Positions 47,201 through 58,035 are shown, counted from the first letter of the stretch. The stretch: DNA of 64,000 bases from Trichopria drosophilae (GCA_030407085.1 CM059585.1:8425001-8489000), one strand, 5' to 3'. A program made the numbers and translations. Notes: generated from the letters alone by a model not told the origin.

Positions 47201-50200
47201 GAATTACGAAAATAATTTTTTTTTCTTTAATCGTATCTGAATTTCTCGTCACTCCTAAGACACCGAATCGGTTTTAACGCAATTTGTCACGAGCTCGTCA
47301 TTAAATATAAATTATTTATTAAGAAATGATATTCCCGGGGTTTTCAATCGAAATCGTAATCTGCGCGTGCCGATGATTGATGGCTAAAAGTCTGGCGATA
47401 CCGTAACAATTGTGCAATTAACTTGATTTACTATATATAGGTGCACTTAACTCAAATCGTATTAAAAAACGAAGCCGACACAAGGCGTAAAGTCAAGGCC
47501 ATCGACTGTTTGCATTTAAGCGTTTTCGTGATGCGTACGTGCGGCTAGTCACTTGTTAATTTTGTTGGCAAACTTAAAACTATGCGCGATGTACGGGTTT
47601 GGCTCTACAACTTGTTGACTAGAACAAGACATCATTCTTAAAATGTCAAAAACAATTTTTCAAAATATAAACAAATCAGATTTAATTATTTACATAAAAA
47701 ACTATCCTTTCAATAAAATGGAAAAATATACATTAATTGAAAACGGAAAATGATCAACAGTATCGCACCCTAAAATCATTATGATTAATATCACCATAAT
47801 CGTTAAAATAGTGAAAAATTCGATACAAACTTAAATAACAAATATTATTTATATCGACCCACAAAAGAAAAATCTTATCAAACGACGATAACTTTCCGAT
47901 TTCTTAATTGAATGATGAAAGTCTCGTAATTTCACCGTAATTTATGTAAATTTCCTTATTAGTTTTTGTTTTGATCACAAAAATACAGATTTAAGAAATA
48001 AATATGATTAAATTTATTAATTTGTTACTTATATCTTATGATTTGACAAGACTCGTCCAGCTGTTGATCACGTCAATTTAATTATCTGCGCAAGTTCACT
48101 TCCATTCATCGAATTTGATGAAAATCCCCATCGATATTATTTAACCTTGATTGTGCGCAAGGTGATATTTCCCCTACCATCATCTATCAGCCTGGCATTC
48201 TAAAGAGACTTAAATAAATTTAAAATTACATCCCGACAATTGTCTACCTTGAATGCTTTTGCCGTATTCCTTTATCCCTTTGTAACGAACATAACGATTG
48301 ACCGTGAAAACATCTCGAGTCATTTCATTAAAATATCTCGATTGCTCGGATTGTATACACTCAGAAGGAAAATTGTCTTATTAACTCCACACATTTATTG
48401 AAATGGGACGTCATTATTACAAATTCGAGTCACATCTCCACAAATTCTACGAGACAATATTTTATTACCCTGAGTTTTATTATGAAGCTGAAACTAGCCC
48501 CCTATTCCAGCCTCTACTCCCGTTCGATAATCCTAATGATATGCATAAGCATATCAGTTCGAGGTCCAGAAAATTCACAGATATGCCAAAACAAATGCAG
48601 AACATGAATCCGAAGCTACCTTAACGATGCTGAAATTAATTAACGGGTTATAAAATTAGGGGTGAGAGAAGTAGGGGCTAGAATAGGGGGCTAGCTTCAG
48701 CTTCATGTTTTATTAGCCGAGGGTACAAAATGTCCAAATTCACGCTTATGGTATGCTAAACAAACTCTTCATGTTCAATGATAAAAATCAAAGAATACGT
48801 TAAGCCTTTTTTGTCTAAATTCACTCTTTGATAACTCTTTTGCACGCTTCTTGAAGTGGATTTAACACTTTTCAAACTCCTTTGGAACTCCTTCAGTTTT
48901 AAGTAAGATTCGCGCAACGCTCCCATTTTTATCATGGTAACTAAATCTTCACGTATAGAAAATAATCGTGTCACTATAACAATTATGTATGCATATACTA
49001 AATAATTGTAATGAGGTTTCTAAATAATCTATAAAGGAACTATGATAAAATGTAACGAAGTGATCGATTAGTTACCATATAATTTTACTGTACAAAATCT
49101 CGTCTCTGAAAGTGCATTCATTAAACCAAGAAAACTGGACTGTGACAAATTGTATAATAATTATTATCCTATCCGCTAATTTTAATTTCCGGATAAGATA
49201 TTTCGAAAACCTGACGTGATGGGCCAAATCGGGCAGCGGATTCGTTTTCAGCGACCCAAAATCTATAAGATCCACTACCTCTGATTTAAAAGAAACTCAA
49301 AAAAAAAATTTTTTGTGGTCCTGTGTAATTTTTTCTATTTCAGAATAAGAAGTTATCTTTTATTTCAGCAAGTTCTCAAATTCATGATAAAATTTAGAAT
49401 CTGACCACTGTTTTATTAACTTGAGTTCTTGTCTGTCTGTTCGGATGGAATCTCGCGATCTTGTACTTCCGTTTGGAATTGAGATTTGAAATGTGACCAA
49501 CAGGTTGGAATTGGATGAATATGCAATGTTATGCACTAATATAATATGCAATATGGATTGAGCATCAGTTTTTCTTTTCATATGGAAACAATGTAGTTTG
49601 GACGAATATATTCGCCATTAAAAAAACATGTTTAAAGACCACGTTTTTAAGACGGACTAAATAGTATATTACTCACCAAGGGAGGCAAAATAAAGAATGT
49701 CTCAGACTGCGTGTAATTTGTACCCTAGGTTAACCCGAGGAAAGTTGCTGTTTTCGGCCCAGTGTGATGAAAAAGTATAAAATAACTTTCTCTACAGCCC
49801 CGTACAGATCCATAACCCCATACCGATTATTATAACCTCGTAAAGAATATACTAGAAATTCCACTCAATGAAAAACGTGTGGGGACACTTAATCAACGAT
49901 TAGTACAGGAATAATTTATCTGTGTCGCTAATGTTTTGTGTTGCAAATGATGCAAACTGCTTCGTGAGTTTTCTCAACAAATTCTATTCTCCACATTCAT
50001 ATTAAAATGACGATTAATCACAAAGTTCTTTGTGCAATATGAGTCGTGGGCTACTGGTTGGTTTATGACCAAATGAAAATCCACTTTTATAACGGGAGCG
50101 AAAAATAAAAGTCGTAAGGTGGCAACAGCACCTGGCGATAACAAACCTAACTAATGCTATCGAAAATTAGTTACTATACAGAAACTAACGTGACAATTTT

Positions 50201-53200
50201 CCACACAGGAATCAATGAAAAAACACATCCAAGACTTCGAGCCGCTAACGATCGAAAGATACGACAAAAATTTTCCAAAATCATCCACTCAAGCTTACAA
50301 GAGTGACAAAATAACACTTAGAGGTAAAAAAATTGCATGTAAGTCAGGAGTTCTTGGCGGATTATCGTTGGTCATTAGAAACCGAGTAAAATTGTGAGTA
50401 ATTAGTGCGGGTAAATAAGTAGAAGTAAATTGCAAGTAATCGGGAAACAAGATATTATCGGTACAACCTGGTATCATTTTATTGCGCAATAAACCTAGTG
50501 TTTGCCCCTTAATGAACATTTTTGCAATAATCAAACATTGTGAACTCACGTGCCGACGAAAAAGAAATCGACATGTCATCCAATTTCGAATTCCTTTTTC
50601 AAGAAATTTTCCGATTACGTGCTTACTAAGTAACGTGAAAATTATCTATTTTCGAAACAATCGTGTGACTAGTCTCGAACAAAAATCGCGACATCTCTGA
50701 ACCTTTCCGTTTATAAAGGAGGAGGTACATGTCGGGAGTTTATCTCCGCGCAAAATAAGCGACAAGAACTTTAACGATCGTTTCATCATAAACGTAGAAA
50801 ATTGTAGGTCGTGACATTTATACTATAAATGTGTAAGATTGTTCAGGTAACAAAATCTATTTTTAGGTGCATCATGGCGCAAGATCTGCATAGTAATTCA
50901 TAAATATTTTATGCAAATTTTTGTTGGGAGATAATTGATGATTAAAAAGAAGATTTTTAGAAATTTTCTTAAATTATTAGTGTTTAATTTAAAAAATGTT
51001 ACTATTTGTAAAAAATTGTTTTAATAATCAAATATATATTTTTGGTTTAAATTTTGTTAAATAAAGTTTGATATGTTATAATGTGAAATTCAAACTTAAT
51101 ACAATGTATTAAAGCAAATGCTAATAATTATACCCTACTAGAAATCAATCCATTTTTTAGTCAAGAATTGTACAATTAATGTATTCACCATGTTAAAGGC
51201 AAAATGGATAAGTTTCTACTAGGATATAATAGAAACAGTTTTAATTGGTCTATTATCTTCGATAAATTTGTTTAGCCTCATTTTAACATCTCCTGCTTTA
51301 GCATTTAACTACATTTTACAACTGTTTGACTTACATAAGTTACAGGTCTAGGTGATAACTACACAAAAATTATCTGACTGTTATGACATTGTCAAATCCA
51401 AATTTATTTTTATAAAGTTCTGAATATGAATGAGAATTTGTATTGATATAGGGACTTCGAATAGTTCATGACATCCAAATTTACTTAATCCTCGACTACT
51501 AAATATAATTTAATTTGAATAAATGAAAATATTTTATATTGTAATATATGTTTTAATTTGTTACTAAAAATAAAAAACAAAATAGAACAGTAGATATTGA
51601 CAAGTATAGTTGTATACTTTGTAAACTATAATTAGAATAATAGATATTAACTTTTATCATACATGATACCTGCTAATTGTTTACTAGCTTTTGGGTCAAC
51701 ATACTTTTAAAAGTGATCACATAATTGCAATGCGATTAGAAATGTAAATATTATTCAAACAGAAAAAGCATATATTTATTGTTAGTAAAAAATATAATAA
51801 CAAATAATCTAAAGTTTAAAAATAAGTATCTGTAATGAAAGTTGTTTAATATTAAATAGTTTTAAAGAAAAGTTAAATTTCAATAGTTGAAATGTCGTTT
51901 TACTATTAGTTATTAAAAATAGTATGTGTACTTTTAATAAACATATTTGAATATTTTGTTTCCTTATTGAATATCTAAAAACAATTTTCAAGACAAATCA
52001 TTCAAATGTCTTATATCTGGTGACTATATGCATCAACTTCGCAACTGGTGTTATCTGGTCACATAATATACAAATTATGCAGTAATCCGTTATTCAAGCA
52101 GTTTCTAGAAGTTTTAGAAGAAGGTCATTTAGAAAGCTGTTTACAATATTTCTTTTTATGTTTCAAGTTTATTTCGCATCATTGGTTTCATCGACTATAT
52201 TAGCTAGCATTTCATGCTATTAATTATTAAAAGTACACTTTGTAAACATTATTTAAATTTGTAAAAATGATCAAGTGTTTGATGAATTTTTAATTTAAGA
52301 ATATTTTTTAGTAATTCAATTTTTGTTCAATAGTTTTTTTACATCAGTTGATTTAGATTGTTTTAATTACTTAAAATTGTTCTACTTTATTGCTAACGTT
52401 CATATTTTTAATTGAAATGTTATTGGCAAATGAATAAAATTGAATTCAAAATGATTTTAAAATGTTGGAAGTATATTAATTAGCAGATCTTTCAGTATTT
52501 CTTTTTATATTTTACAATGTAACTGAATATAAAGATGGAATATTTATTTTTAAAGTATGAATTGAGTGTATATTTAGTTAATAATGCTACACTATTTATA
52601 GCTTTTGTGTTTTAAAATTGTACTTTTCAAAGAATGGAAAACCATTTTCTTTGATATTCATTTTAAAAAAGCAGTTTTCTTATTTGAATATTTTTTAATT
52701 ATGTATTAAACTTAAGGTCAATTTGAAGATAAACTAAATTTTCTGTTGTCGAAAGTTTAAATAATTTTTAATGTTAAACAAATATTGTTACTTAAAAGAT
52801 TAAAAAATTGAATTTTAGATACTTTGAAAAGAATATACCAAAACTTTTCACCATTGAAAGTTTTTACAACAAATTATGTTCTTAAATTACACATTTTGGT
52901 GTCATTTTGAAACAATTTATAAGTATTACAATAAAAACCATTGGACACATTACTAATTATAAAGTAAAAATGATGTGTAGTAAAATGTACATCAATTACA
53001 AGGAATTTTACTATTTTTATTTATATTATATTTTTATATGATGCAATTAAATTTTCTTAAATTGTAATTTTTGGGTCCAATAATTTTTTGATAACATTTA
53101 CTTCCAGAATACTCAATATTTTGAGTATGTTCTACCGAAAACCAAATGTATGTGCCGTTAATTTTGTTGTATTTTTATTTTCAGATGACTGACACAACAA

Positions 53201-56200
53201 AGAAACAATTTTACAATTTAATTATTAATTATCTTTTTTCCAACAAAGGAAAAAGTATACGAAAAATCTGTGTACGATTTAATACGAAATAAGTCTGTTT
53301 GTTTCCCACTCTTTCAGTAACGAATGCGGGTGTATAGGCGATACATAAACGCACATAACCTCAAAGAAACGTTTACTTTGGATTATCGAATGATTTAAAC
53401 TCAAAACTAGAAAACAGAACATTTCTTAGAAAATTATGAAATACGGAAAACGATGTAATCAATTCTTCGATTAAATTAACAGAATTTAAAGCTTTTCTAA
53501 GCCGCTACAAATCAATTTTTGTAATGCGTTAAATACGGTAAATAATACCAATTCTGGTATTACAGGTCGTATAAAATAGTACAAATTCGAATAAGAATCT
53601 CGACTAATCAATACGCCATTAGAAAGAAACAGAATGCAAAATATCGATTCCGTATACATTTTCGTTTTCAGGAGGCAAAAATACATCAAATAAAAACAAA
53701 GAAATTCTATTTTTGTATATAATACCTAGTAAACGAAAATCGATTGAAAACAATTGAGATATTTTTAAAATTTTTCTAATTTTTATGTATTCCGAATTAT
53801 TCTGAATCTAAGATGTAATGAACATTTATTATTCAACAAAAGCATCGGTAGACCTGATGAAAACGAAAAATCAACAATGTATTTTTCGATTTCGAATGGT
53901 TGCTCATCAGGTCTACGGATGCTTTTGTTGAATACAAAATGTTCAATACATCTTAGATTCAAAATAATTCGGAATACAGAAAGATAGAGAAATTTAAAAA
54001 ATCCCTACTGAAAATGTTCGTAATATCATATGATAAATCCCCGCTAAACATGTAACGTAAATGAAACGTTACATGTTATCCCATTTATGGCAAAAACGTA
54101 ACGTTTCGTAACAACTTCTTGATGCCGTTTACACGACGTTGCACAATATGTAAATACACAAAGCTAATGCGTAACATTACCAGAATGTCACTTTATAACA
54201 GTTTTAAAAACGTTTTATGGAATCGTTTCTGCAACGTCACAAAATCACCAAGGAAATTTAAAACGTCGCATTCAGGTTACTAACGCAACATTCATGTAAT
54301 GTTACGAATGCAACGTTTCGTAGACATGATTCGTTGCATATCTTCAATCGTTTCGACCGGTTCCATCTCAGACTTCGCCTTCAATAACTTCAAAAATAAC
54401 TTGCACCTTATTATTTTTAATGTAAATTGTATTAAATTTAATGCATAATTTAAAAATTGGTTCACTTATGTTAATTTTAATATCCGCGTAATTCATAAAA
54501 TTATTTCCAAGTAGTGCATTTGTAAAATATACGTGTGTTAATTAACTTTACATTTTTTTAAAGTGTCTATTAATCAATTTCGTTTAAAAAAAAATATTAT
54601 ACGGATATCTTAAAAATATTTATTTAAATTACAATAAATTACTACAAAATAGTCAAATAATATTAAAATATTATTATTCCTGATATAGAAATGACAAAAT
54701 GAATGAAACATATCTTGTTTAAACTAACGTATATTTACCATAGGCATTAGTTTTTTATTTTGTCACTAGAGGACCACAGAATCCATTATTAGTTAAATCC
54801 CTAATTTTATTAAGCAGTTCAGTAAATCGAAGATTCTGTAGCTGACAAAACTACAAAATCCCGTTCATACAAATTTCCTTTCTCATATTCGGTGGCTCGC
54901 ATCAGAGTCCTACTATTTATATTATTAGTTTGTTTTCATTTTTACTTTTGCCCAGAAGACCGTAACACGAACAATTATATCATTACATTATTACATTTTC
55001 CAACGGTCGAATAATAAATTCATAATATATTTATTGTTTAAACTAAACCCGCATTTATCAAACGTGTGTCAATTAACTTTACATTTTTTTAAACATTGTC
55101 TATTAATCCATTTCGTTTAAAAAAAATATTATACGGATATCTTAAAAATATTTATTTAAATTACAATAAATTACTGCAAAATAGTCAAATAATATTAAAA
55201 TATTATTATTCCCAATATAGAAATGACAAAATTAACTAAACATATCTTGTTTAAACTAAACCCGTATTTATCAAGAAGCCTTCTACGATTGAGTATAAGA
55301 GCTCTCGTTCGCATGGTAATAATACGTATGCGAGCGTAGCGTAGTGGTTAAGATGTCAGCGTTGTAACCGGTAGACCCGGGTTCGATCCTCGGTCGGGAT
55401 GGATTTTTCTTAGATTCATAGATTTATTTGCGAGTAAAATTATAAAACTACACTCTTTCATAACATATCTAACGATACATAAATAATAATAAAATTCGAA
55501 TTGAATAAAATAATTCGTCGAATTTCTTATAATTTTTATTTATGACCGTTTAATGTAACGTTTTTACAACGTTGGATGTATAGTTTTCAAACGTCGCAGG
55601 TACGTTACGAATGAAACGTTATTTAAAAACCGTAAATGTGGCAGGACATTTCTGGTTCCAAGGACGTCCCAAAAATGTTTTTGCAATGAAACAAGTTTGG
55701 TCGCATGGCTATAATGCGACGTTTCAAAGATGTTGCTGTAACGGAATATTGTTTAGCGGGTCATATGAGATTTTTAAAATATCAGACGATCCGGGAAACT
55801 TTTCCTGTGATTTCTCATGTAATTATAAGAAATAATAATAACATGAGAAAATGAATTACAATCATCTGCATTCCTCTAAGATATTAAAGAAATTATAAAA
55901 ATCTCATATGATTTATCATATGATTTTACGGAAATTTTCACCAGTGATGACTCAATTATTTTCAATCGATTTTCGTTTACTAAGTGTTATATACACAAAT
56001 AGAATTTCTTTGTTTTTATTTGATGTATTTTTGCCTCCTGAAAACGAAAAAGTAAACGAAAATCGATTGAAAATAATTGAGACATTTTTAAAATTTCTCT
56101 AATCTTTATGTATTCCAAATTATTCTGAATCTACGATGTATTGAACATTTTGTATTCAACAAAAGCATCGGTAGACCTGATGAAAACGAAAAATCAAGAA

Positions 56201-57082
56201 TGTATTTTTCGATTTCGAATGGCTCATTAAGTCTACCGATGCTTTTGTTGAAAATGTTCAATACATCTTATATTCAAAATAAATCGGAATACAGAAAGAT
56301 TAGAGAAATTTTAAAAATGTCTCAATTATTTTCAATCGATTTTCGTTTACTAGGTATACAAAAATAGAATTTCTTTGTTTTTATTTTGATCCATGTTTAT
56401 GGTCATGAATGAAGAGTGGGATAGCAACGGAATAAATGCATGGGTGTGTTCAAACAACATTCTTCGGTATTTTCCTCGCAATTTTCTTCTTTCGATTTAT
56501 CGAGTGCATCCAACTTCGCAGATGATTTTATTTGCGTTTTTAAAGTCTTTACAAAAATATCGACACTTAATTTGCGACCACTACGATGACGTCACGGAGG
56601 AATATTTGCAAAAAAATCTTTTCAGCGGAGAATAATTCTTAGAGCACAAAATAGCCCGATTTAAATTGCGTCTGCGTCATTTCACTCGGGAATGGAGGAC
56701 GATTTAATCGTCAGTTTTCAACTTCAAAGGCAGATTTTAAACTTGGAACACGAAACGGAACACACGAGATATATATATAGGGAGACATTCTAATGACCGC
56801 ACAAAGAGAGCCCTGGAGGACATTAGGACATTCACGCATACACAAGTGCACACACATACGATAATACACAGGTAAATCATTTTTGTTCGATTTTTGAATC
56901 GTATAGAATATGTAACAAGTTGGTAACGAACCTCCCGGCGTTGTGGAATAAAGGGTGCCTCCCGGCGTGCAAGAATAATCGGCCGGTAGTTGGTGAGCAT
57001 CATGGATCAAGATGCTCTTCGAAGATGGAATAACTTGGTTCTGCGTCGCCTGCGCCTGCCTTGCGATCGGTGATGCCGACAT
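38178..57082 (-). CDS. Thor: eIF4E-binding protein 4E-BP, complete three-exon CDS
   Basis: 4E-BP binds eIF4E when hypophosphorylated and blocks eIF4F assembly; TOR phosphorylation releases it. The CDS joins 57082-56932, 41169-41011 and 38224-38178, in phase throughout, giving 118 residues, the usual family length. Residues 1-9 (MSASPIARQ) match insect 4E-BPs. Thr39-Pro and Thr48-Pro lie in YSCTPGG and YSTTPGG, equivalent to human Thr37/46. The eIF4E-binding YxxxxLphi motif is YERSFLM (56-62). Further Ser/Thr-Pro sites are Ser67 and Thr72 (NSPISRTPPRN). The C-terminus EQFDMDM carries a TOS motif, FDMDM (114-118). A vertebrate-style RAIP motif is absent; QVIP is at that place. Intron 1 is 15.8 kb and intron 2 is 2.8 kb. 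Drosophila Thor is a known direct FOXO target, relevant to the intron 1 motif cluster. Macoilin lies downstream on the same strand. Confidence 0.96.
38375..39449. mobile_element. piggyBac-like MITE, TTAA-flanked, in 4E-BP intron 2
   Basis: TTAACCCTTTGAAGCATA at the left and TGCTTCAAAGGGTTAA at the right. The interior has GATTACGAATCAGACCTCAG, AAAATGGCGGATCCAAAATG and their inverses (38670-38930). A pogo-like MITE (38393-38624) sits just inside the left terminus. Confidence 0.75.
38393..38624. mobile_element. pogo-like MITE, third family
   Basis: CAGTAGGACCTCCTATTCGA and ACCTCTCTTATTCTAATT at the left, with the inverse AATAAGAGAGGTCCTACTG at the right, flanked by TA. A fragment of the same family (AGAATAAGA..., TACTAATTAGA..., ending TCTACTG) is at 62190-62267. 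Confidence 0.75.
39481..40727. mobile_element. element with TACACTGAGAAAAGTGTCTTTTA inverted ends
   Basis: Inverted ends of over 20 bp with internal AAAAGA(C/T)A-type motifs repeated in both orientations (GTGTCTTTTAAAACG, TGTCTTTTAACTGTTAAAAG). No coding sequence. It hosts a pogo-like MITE at 40449-40697. It lies in 4E-BP intron 2. Confidence 0.7.
40449..40697. mobile_element. pogo-like MITE, fourth family
   Basis: CAGTAGTCCTCCCCTTAAGG and its inverse CCTTAAGGGGAGGACTACTG, flanked by TA. It is GC-rich inside, with a CAAGATGGCGGCTTC motif and inverted CCCTGACCCCCACTACCAGA / TCTGGTGGTGGGA segments. Confidence 0.8.
41011..41169 (-). CDS. Thor: 4E-BP exon 2 (eIF4E-binding motif)
   Basis: The acceptor is TTTATTTTCAG|GT, completing Gly51. 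There are 52 codons (residues 52-103) and one base; the donor is AAAG|GTATAA. It encodes TRIVYERSFLMNLRNSPISR and TPPRNIIPTDLL, then a variable Ser/Thr-rich stretch. The YERSFLMNLRNSP core is diagnostic of the family. This exon is too short for simple ORF detection. Confidence 0.96.
41170..42323. other. 4E-BP intron 1, exon-2-proximal part
   Basis: AT-rich intron without recognised repeats or coding segments. Minus-strand frames at 41532-41896 have no recognisable features. Confidence 0.45.
42551..42640. promoter_or_regulatory. intronic CCAAT and heat-shock-element island
   Basis: This is a GC-richer patch in 4E-BP intron 1 with CCAATCAG at 42551 and its inverse CTGATTGG at 42611, enclosing AGAACGTTCT (42603-42612). 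That is a perfect inverted nGAAnnTTCn heat-shock core. Further GAA/TTC half-sites follow (GAACTTC, AGCTTC). It could be a stress enhancer or an alternative promoter. Confidence 0.35.
46175..46332. repeat. MITE-like hairpin with TTTTTTGATGCAGTAGGCG ends
   Basis: TTTTTTGATGCAGTAGGCGT at the left and the inverse ACGCCTACTGCATCAAAAAA at the right. The interior repeats GGCGTAAAAT and ATTTTACGCC. One more GGCGTAAAACTCTATTTTACGCC-like palindrome follows at 46351-46374. Confidence 0.75.
48403..48624 (+). CDS. candidate small ORF in 4E-BP intron 1, unidentified
   Basis: A 73-codon frame with balanced, Tyr/Phe/His-rich composition: starts MGRHYYKFESHLHKFYETIF and continues YYPEFYYEAETSPLFQPLLP to a stop. 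No known domain was recognised. Part of it (about 48480-48525) is one arm of a 40-bp hairpin, which argues for a repeat-related origin. An overlapping plus frame is also open. Confidence 0.2.
   Translation: MGRHYYKFESHLHKFYETIFYYPEFYYEAETSPLFQPLLPFDNPNDMHKHISSRSRKFTDMPKQMQNMNPKLP
48478..48715. repeat. hairpin, about 42-bp arms, 135-base loop
   Basis: TGAAGCTGAAACTAGCCCCC and TATTCCAGCCTCTACTCCC at the left pair with GTAGGGGCTAGAATAGGGGG and CTAGCTTCAGCTTCA at the right, with a few mismatches. There are no target duplications that I can see. Confidence 0.7.
48756..50345. other. cluster of coding-like stretches, possible nested gene
   Basis: Within AT-rich intron 1, several short stretches have protein-like composition and splice-like borders. 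On the minus strand a phase-consistent GT-AG chain can be drawn: 50131-50012, 49851-49796, 49724-49677, 49535-49421, 49280-49211 and 48940 onward. It reads pieces such as KVDFHLVINQPVAHDSYCTK, YNNRYGVMDLYGA, FQTEVQDREIPSEQTDKN and VVDLIDFGSLKTNPLPDLAH. Only the 49677 donor (GTGAGT) is strong. On the plus strand, 50212-50339 (MKKHIQDFEPLTIERYDKNF) has a good acceptor (TTTTCCACACAG) and donor (GCAT|GTAAGT). The strand is unresolved and I recognise no family. Confidence 0.25.
50346..53650. other. 4E-BP intron 1, AT-rich, no gene recognised
   Basis: Very AT-rich sequence. Copy 2 of the short dispersed repeat is at 51162-51210. Nothing else is recognisable; open frames of about 60-70 codons (for example 51809-51991 and 53486-53689) are low-complexity. 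Confidence 0.5.
54535..54725 (+). repeat. direct repeat inside the foldback, copy 1
   Basis: AATTAACTTTACATTTTTTT, then ATTATACGGATATCTTAAAA and AGTCAAATAATATTAAAATA, recur at 55065-55260 in the same orientation with about 95% identity by eye. Confidence 0.85.
55065..55260 (+). repeat. direct repeat inside the foldback, copy 2
   Basis: Second copy of the 54535-54725 unit, ending CATATCTTGTTTAAACTAAA. The two copies flank about 340 bp of unique sequence; the tRNA-like SINE lies just to the right of copy 2. Confidence 0.85.
55329..55402 (+). repeat. tRNA-derived SINE head or tRNA pseudogene
   Basis: An intact Pol III A box (TAGCGTAGTGG, 55337-55347) and B box (GGTTCGATCC, 55379-55388) with a pairing T-stem. 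The acceptor ends (GCGAGCG against TCGGGAT) do not pair and the anticodon stem is broken, so it is not a functional tRNA. The tail is AT-rich. Confidence 0.75.
56932..57082 (-). CDS. Thor: 4E-BP exon 1 (start codon, Thr-Pro sites)
   Basis: The ATG is at 57082-57080. There are 50 codons plus the first base of Gly51. It encodes MSASPIARQAQATQNQVIPS, then SKSILIHDAHQLPADYSCTP and GGTLYSTTPG. The donor is GGGAG|GTTCGT, non-consensus after GT but placed exactly where the family needs TPGG-T. Frames extending past 56932 read through the donor into the intron. Confidence 0.95.
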
Positions 57083-57560
57083 GTTGTCCGGTGCAATTTT
57101 ACTTCGCCGAAAACTAGCGGGAAGGAATTTCGAAAATTATTGATATGGCACGGGCCCTTAGAAAAAGCAGCTCTCGGAGCGCACTTTTTGTTCGCCGATT
57201 AGCATTAGCTAAAGCAACGGGAGAACAAGTCGGAAAGGCGGACGGTAGACGACTAGCACCCGCTATTGATAGCGATGGGGAAAACGAGCTGTTTTCTTCT
57301 TCCTTCTTCCCGCGGCCCTCCGATTGTTGTCGCCTCTCCGACGCATTTGGAGGGAGCAAGACGCCATTATACACCGCGAGCGTGGGTTGGAGCGAGAGGG
57401 GACTCGAGCGAATCGTAAACACGAACGTAGACCAATCGGGTTGCGGGAAGACTCGAAAGATGGGGAACGGCGAACCGCGGACCAATCACATTCCTTCGAT
57501 TTCCTCTTATCGACGGAGGGCTCGATTTTGATGCTTTTTTTTTGCACGTTCCTGACTCGA
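57083..57560 (-). promoter_or_regulatory. GC-rich 5' flank and promoter of 4E-BP
   Basis: There is a sharp rise in GC and CpG immediately upstream of the 4E-BP start, extending to about 57.8 kb, as at macoilin. Open frames on both strands between 57.1 and 58.1 kb give Arg/Ser-rich or unrelated peptides and look like composition artefacts. The transcription start is not resolvable. Divergent transcription to the right is possible (see 58036-58151). Confidence 0.5.
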
Positions 57561-58035
57561 ATATTTTTTTTTAGAGCGTACGTGTAGATGAATTTGCGAT
57601 TCGGATTTCGCGCTTGGATGCTTTGAGATTCGAGGATGAGAAATGCGATAAAAAAAAGGATGGTTGTTTTTCCCGCGGCCAAGGGCTCTTTGTTTCGGAG
57701 TCGACGCGGAAATGCGCAGGAGGGCGATATGCCGGTGTGCGTGCAGAAAAGAGGGAGAGAACCATCGCGAGATTTACACGGCATAACGACCAGGGCCGTA
57801 CAATCAACAAAAATAAACGGGTTTTTTGTTTTCGAGTTCACAATCGTGTGCTTCGATACACAAAATTCTTCTCAGATTCTGGAACTTTTCCATGCACATG
57901 TCTATCAGGATATTTTTCGAAAATGGAACTAAAGAAAACAAAGACATTTTATTATACGCATTCGAAATGGAATGCGCCATGCGGTGACGATCTAACCGGA
58001 AGATACAAAAGTGTTTTGAACATATTTTTTTCTAG

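Larger units (their letters stand above)
42324..47674. promoter_or_regulatory. dense FOXO/forkhead motif cluster in 4E-BP intron 1
   Basis: At least twelve RTAAACAA octamers are present on either strand. GTAAACAA or its complement occurs at 43897, 44692, 45592, 45606 and 47139. ATAAACAA or its complement occurs at 42324, 42979, 43334, 43816, 45167, 46935 and 47667. A rough expectation for about 70% AT random sequence is one or two in this span. Little repeat sequence is recognisable here apart from one short hairpin at 46175-46332. FOXO binding to 4E-BP/Thor regulatory DNA is established in Drosophila; enhancer activity here is inferred. Confidence 0.4.
53685..56390. mobile_element. 2.7-kb composite foldback element
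   Basis: Outer inverted ends: CAAATAAAAACAAAGAAATT at 53685 and its inverse near 56390, then TAGTAAACGAAAATCGATTG at 53728 and the inverse near 56350. Each side carries a hairpin unit with AAAAGCATCGGTAGACCTGA (53838-53935 and 56160-56247). Inner arms start near ATATGATAAATCCCCGCTAA / TTAGCGGGTCATATGA (about 54030 and 55760) and are full of ACGTTACGAATG-type motifs. No ORF was recognised. It sits in 4E-BP intron 1. Confidence 0.7.

Noticed and set aside
55329..55402. Functional tRNA gene (possible GTA anticodon)
   Set aside because: The A and B boxes are intact but the acceptor stem does not pair and the anticodon stem has mismatches, so a SINE head or pseudogene is more likely.
56393..56635. 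80-codon plus-strand ORF just left of 4E-BP exon 1
   Set aside because: It has no recognisable domain, no splice support and is antisense in intron 1; the TGACGTCA within it could be a CRE but is a single site.
57263..57841. 192-codon minus-strand and 175-codon plus-strand frames upstream of 4E-BP
   Set aside because: Both strands and several frames are open at once over the GC-rich promoter zone, peptides are Arg/Ser-rich or featureless, and no family is recognisable.
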